In this document: in pieces, positions 63,355 to 64,000 of the stretch | Layout of the letters: each line of letters begins with the position of its first letter | Position numbering within the stretch: position 1 is the stretch's first letter | Assembly (NCBI RefSeq): GCF_001047675.1 | Contig: NZ_CP011975.1 | Location: forward strand, 310,001 to 374,000 | Source: Yersinia aleksiciae | Lineage (GTDB): Bacteria; Pseudomonadota; Gammaproteobacteria; Enterobacterales; Enterobacteriaceae | Length of the DNA: 64,000 nucleotides | Direction of reading: 5' to 3' | Notes under the pieces: generated by a model | What the model was told of the DNA's origin: nothing | Databases searched by the model: none | Seen by the model: the letters and a program-made list of their open reading frames with translations, nothing else | Program-made: the position numbers and the translations under genes

Positions 63355-64000
63355 TTAGTCAATTTGCTGTTTCAGCCAAGCGGTAAACTTTTCACCTTCG
63401 GTATTATGACGAACGCCATAAGTGACAAAGGCTTTCATATAGCCCAATTTGTCGCCGCAATCGTGAGATTTACCCGTCATATGAAAAGCCTCAACAGGCT
63501 CTTTTTCCATTAGCATTGCTATGGCATCAGTAAGCTGAATTTCATCACCCGCGCCACGTGGAGTTTTCTTCAACAACGGCCAGATATCCTTAGACAATAC
63601 ATAGCGCCCAACCACCGCAAGGTTGGATGGCGCATCAGCGACCGAGGGCTTCTCGACAACGGCTGTCATCAGGGTGCTTTCTCCCGGGGCCAAATCAACA
63701 TGACCACAATCCGCAATGCCGTACTTGGAGACATCCGCTTTAGGCACCGGCTCTACCATAATTTGGCTACGCCCGGTCTCCTCGAAGCGCTTAATCATGC
63801 TGGCCAAGTTTTCTTTAGATAAATCCGCTGTTGAATCGTCAAGCAAGACATCCGGCAGTAGTACGATAAATGGGTTGTCACCCACCATAGGTTGAGCACA
63901 AAGCACAGCGTGCCCTAATCCTTTAGCATGGCCCTGACGCACCTGCATGATCGTGACATCAGGTGGGCAAATATTCTTAATCTCTTTTAATAACTGACGC
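63355..64000 (-). CDS. galU: UTP-glucose-1-phosphate uridylyltransferase GalU (partial, 5' end outside window)
   Basis: C-terminal ~214 residues of GalU, which makes UDP-glucose for LPS, capsule and trehalose. The visible part reads [20 protein letters not shown], then [36 protein letters not shown] and [12 protein letters not shown]. These follow the canonical GalU rather than the GalF pattern. The frame is open to the right edge; the nucleotide-binding N-terminus is not in the window. 64 bases separate it from galF. Confidence 0.93.
   Translation of the reverse strand, partial: RQLLKEIKNICPPDVTIMQVRQGHAKGLGHAVLCAQPMVGDNPFIVLLPDVLLDDSTADLSKENLASMIKRFEETGRSQIMVEPVPKADVSKYGIADCGHVDLAPGESTLMTAVVEKPSVADAPSNLAVVGRYVLSKDIWPLLKKTPRGAGDEIQLTDAIAMLMEKEPVEAFHMTGKSHDCGDKLGYMKAFVTYGVRHNTEGEKFTAWLKQQID

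Overview
The window is enterobacterial chromosome, most likely Yersinia of the Y. enterocolitica group. The genes resemble Salmonella/E. coli orthologues throughout. ERIC-type repeats are present, the his-sbcB neighbourhood has a recognisable enterobacterial backbone (tmaR/yeeX, yeeA, sbcB, plaP/yeeF, yeeZ, hisLGDCBHAFI, gnd, galF), and this genus is known to carry a large contiguous cob-pdu block. Species assignment is inference.

Region 1 (1-14.6 kb, minus strand) is the anaerobic cobalamin (cbi) operon. It is in the Salmonella order cbiA-B-C-D-E-T-F-G-H-J-K-L-M-N-Q-O-P, and cbiP is cut by the left edge. Its roughly 0.6-kb leader holds an adenosylcobalamin riboswitch aptamer (14132-14299). 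A terminator has its U-tract directly touching the cbiA start codon, and a possible antiterminator partner lies between the two. A separate small structured element or tiny ORF lies upstream of the aptamer. Nearly all cbi genes overlap or are a few bases apart.

Region 2 (14.8-16.8 kb, minus) holds the shared regulator pocR and the propanediol facilitator pduF.

Region 3 (17.4-36.6 kb, plus) is a complete propanediol-utilisation microcompartment operon, pduABCDEGHJKLMNOPQSTUVW, followed by cobA (SUMT), cobD and pduX. The shell proteins (A, B/B', J, K, N, T, U), B12-dependent diol dehydratase (CDE), reactivase (GH), adenosyltransferase (O), cobalamin reductase (S), aldehyde dehydrogenase (P), alcohol dehydrogenase (Q), phosphotransacylase (L) and propionate kinase (W) together turn 1,2-propanediol into propanol and propionate. 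The cbi genes and the cobA-cobD-pduX tail supply the cofactor. A tandem ERIC array (2.5 copies, 125-bp period) sits inside the operon between pduE and pduG.

Region 4 (37.0-41.7 kb, plus) is a four-gene sugar or AI-2-type ABC importer: binding protein, double ATPase and two permeases. It ends at a strong bidirectional terminator.

Region 5 (41.7-52.9 kb) is backbone with insertions: tmaR, yeeA, an NAD-dependent reductase-like SDR, sbcB, plaP with an unusual leader, hcxA, a second sugar ABC ATPase/permease pair without a binding protein, and yeeZ.

Region 6 (53.2-60.6 kb, plus) is the his operon with a hisL leader peptide (six consecutive His codons) and attenuator, closed by a terminator shared with gnd.

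Region 7 (60.7-64.0 kb, minus) holds gnd and two adjacent UDP-glucose pyrophosphorylase paralogues, galF-like and galU (galU is cut by the right edge). No tRNA, rRNA, CRISPR, insertion sequence or prophage gene was seen.
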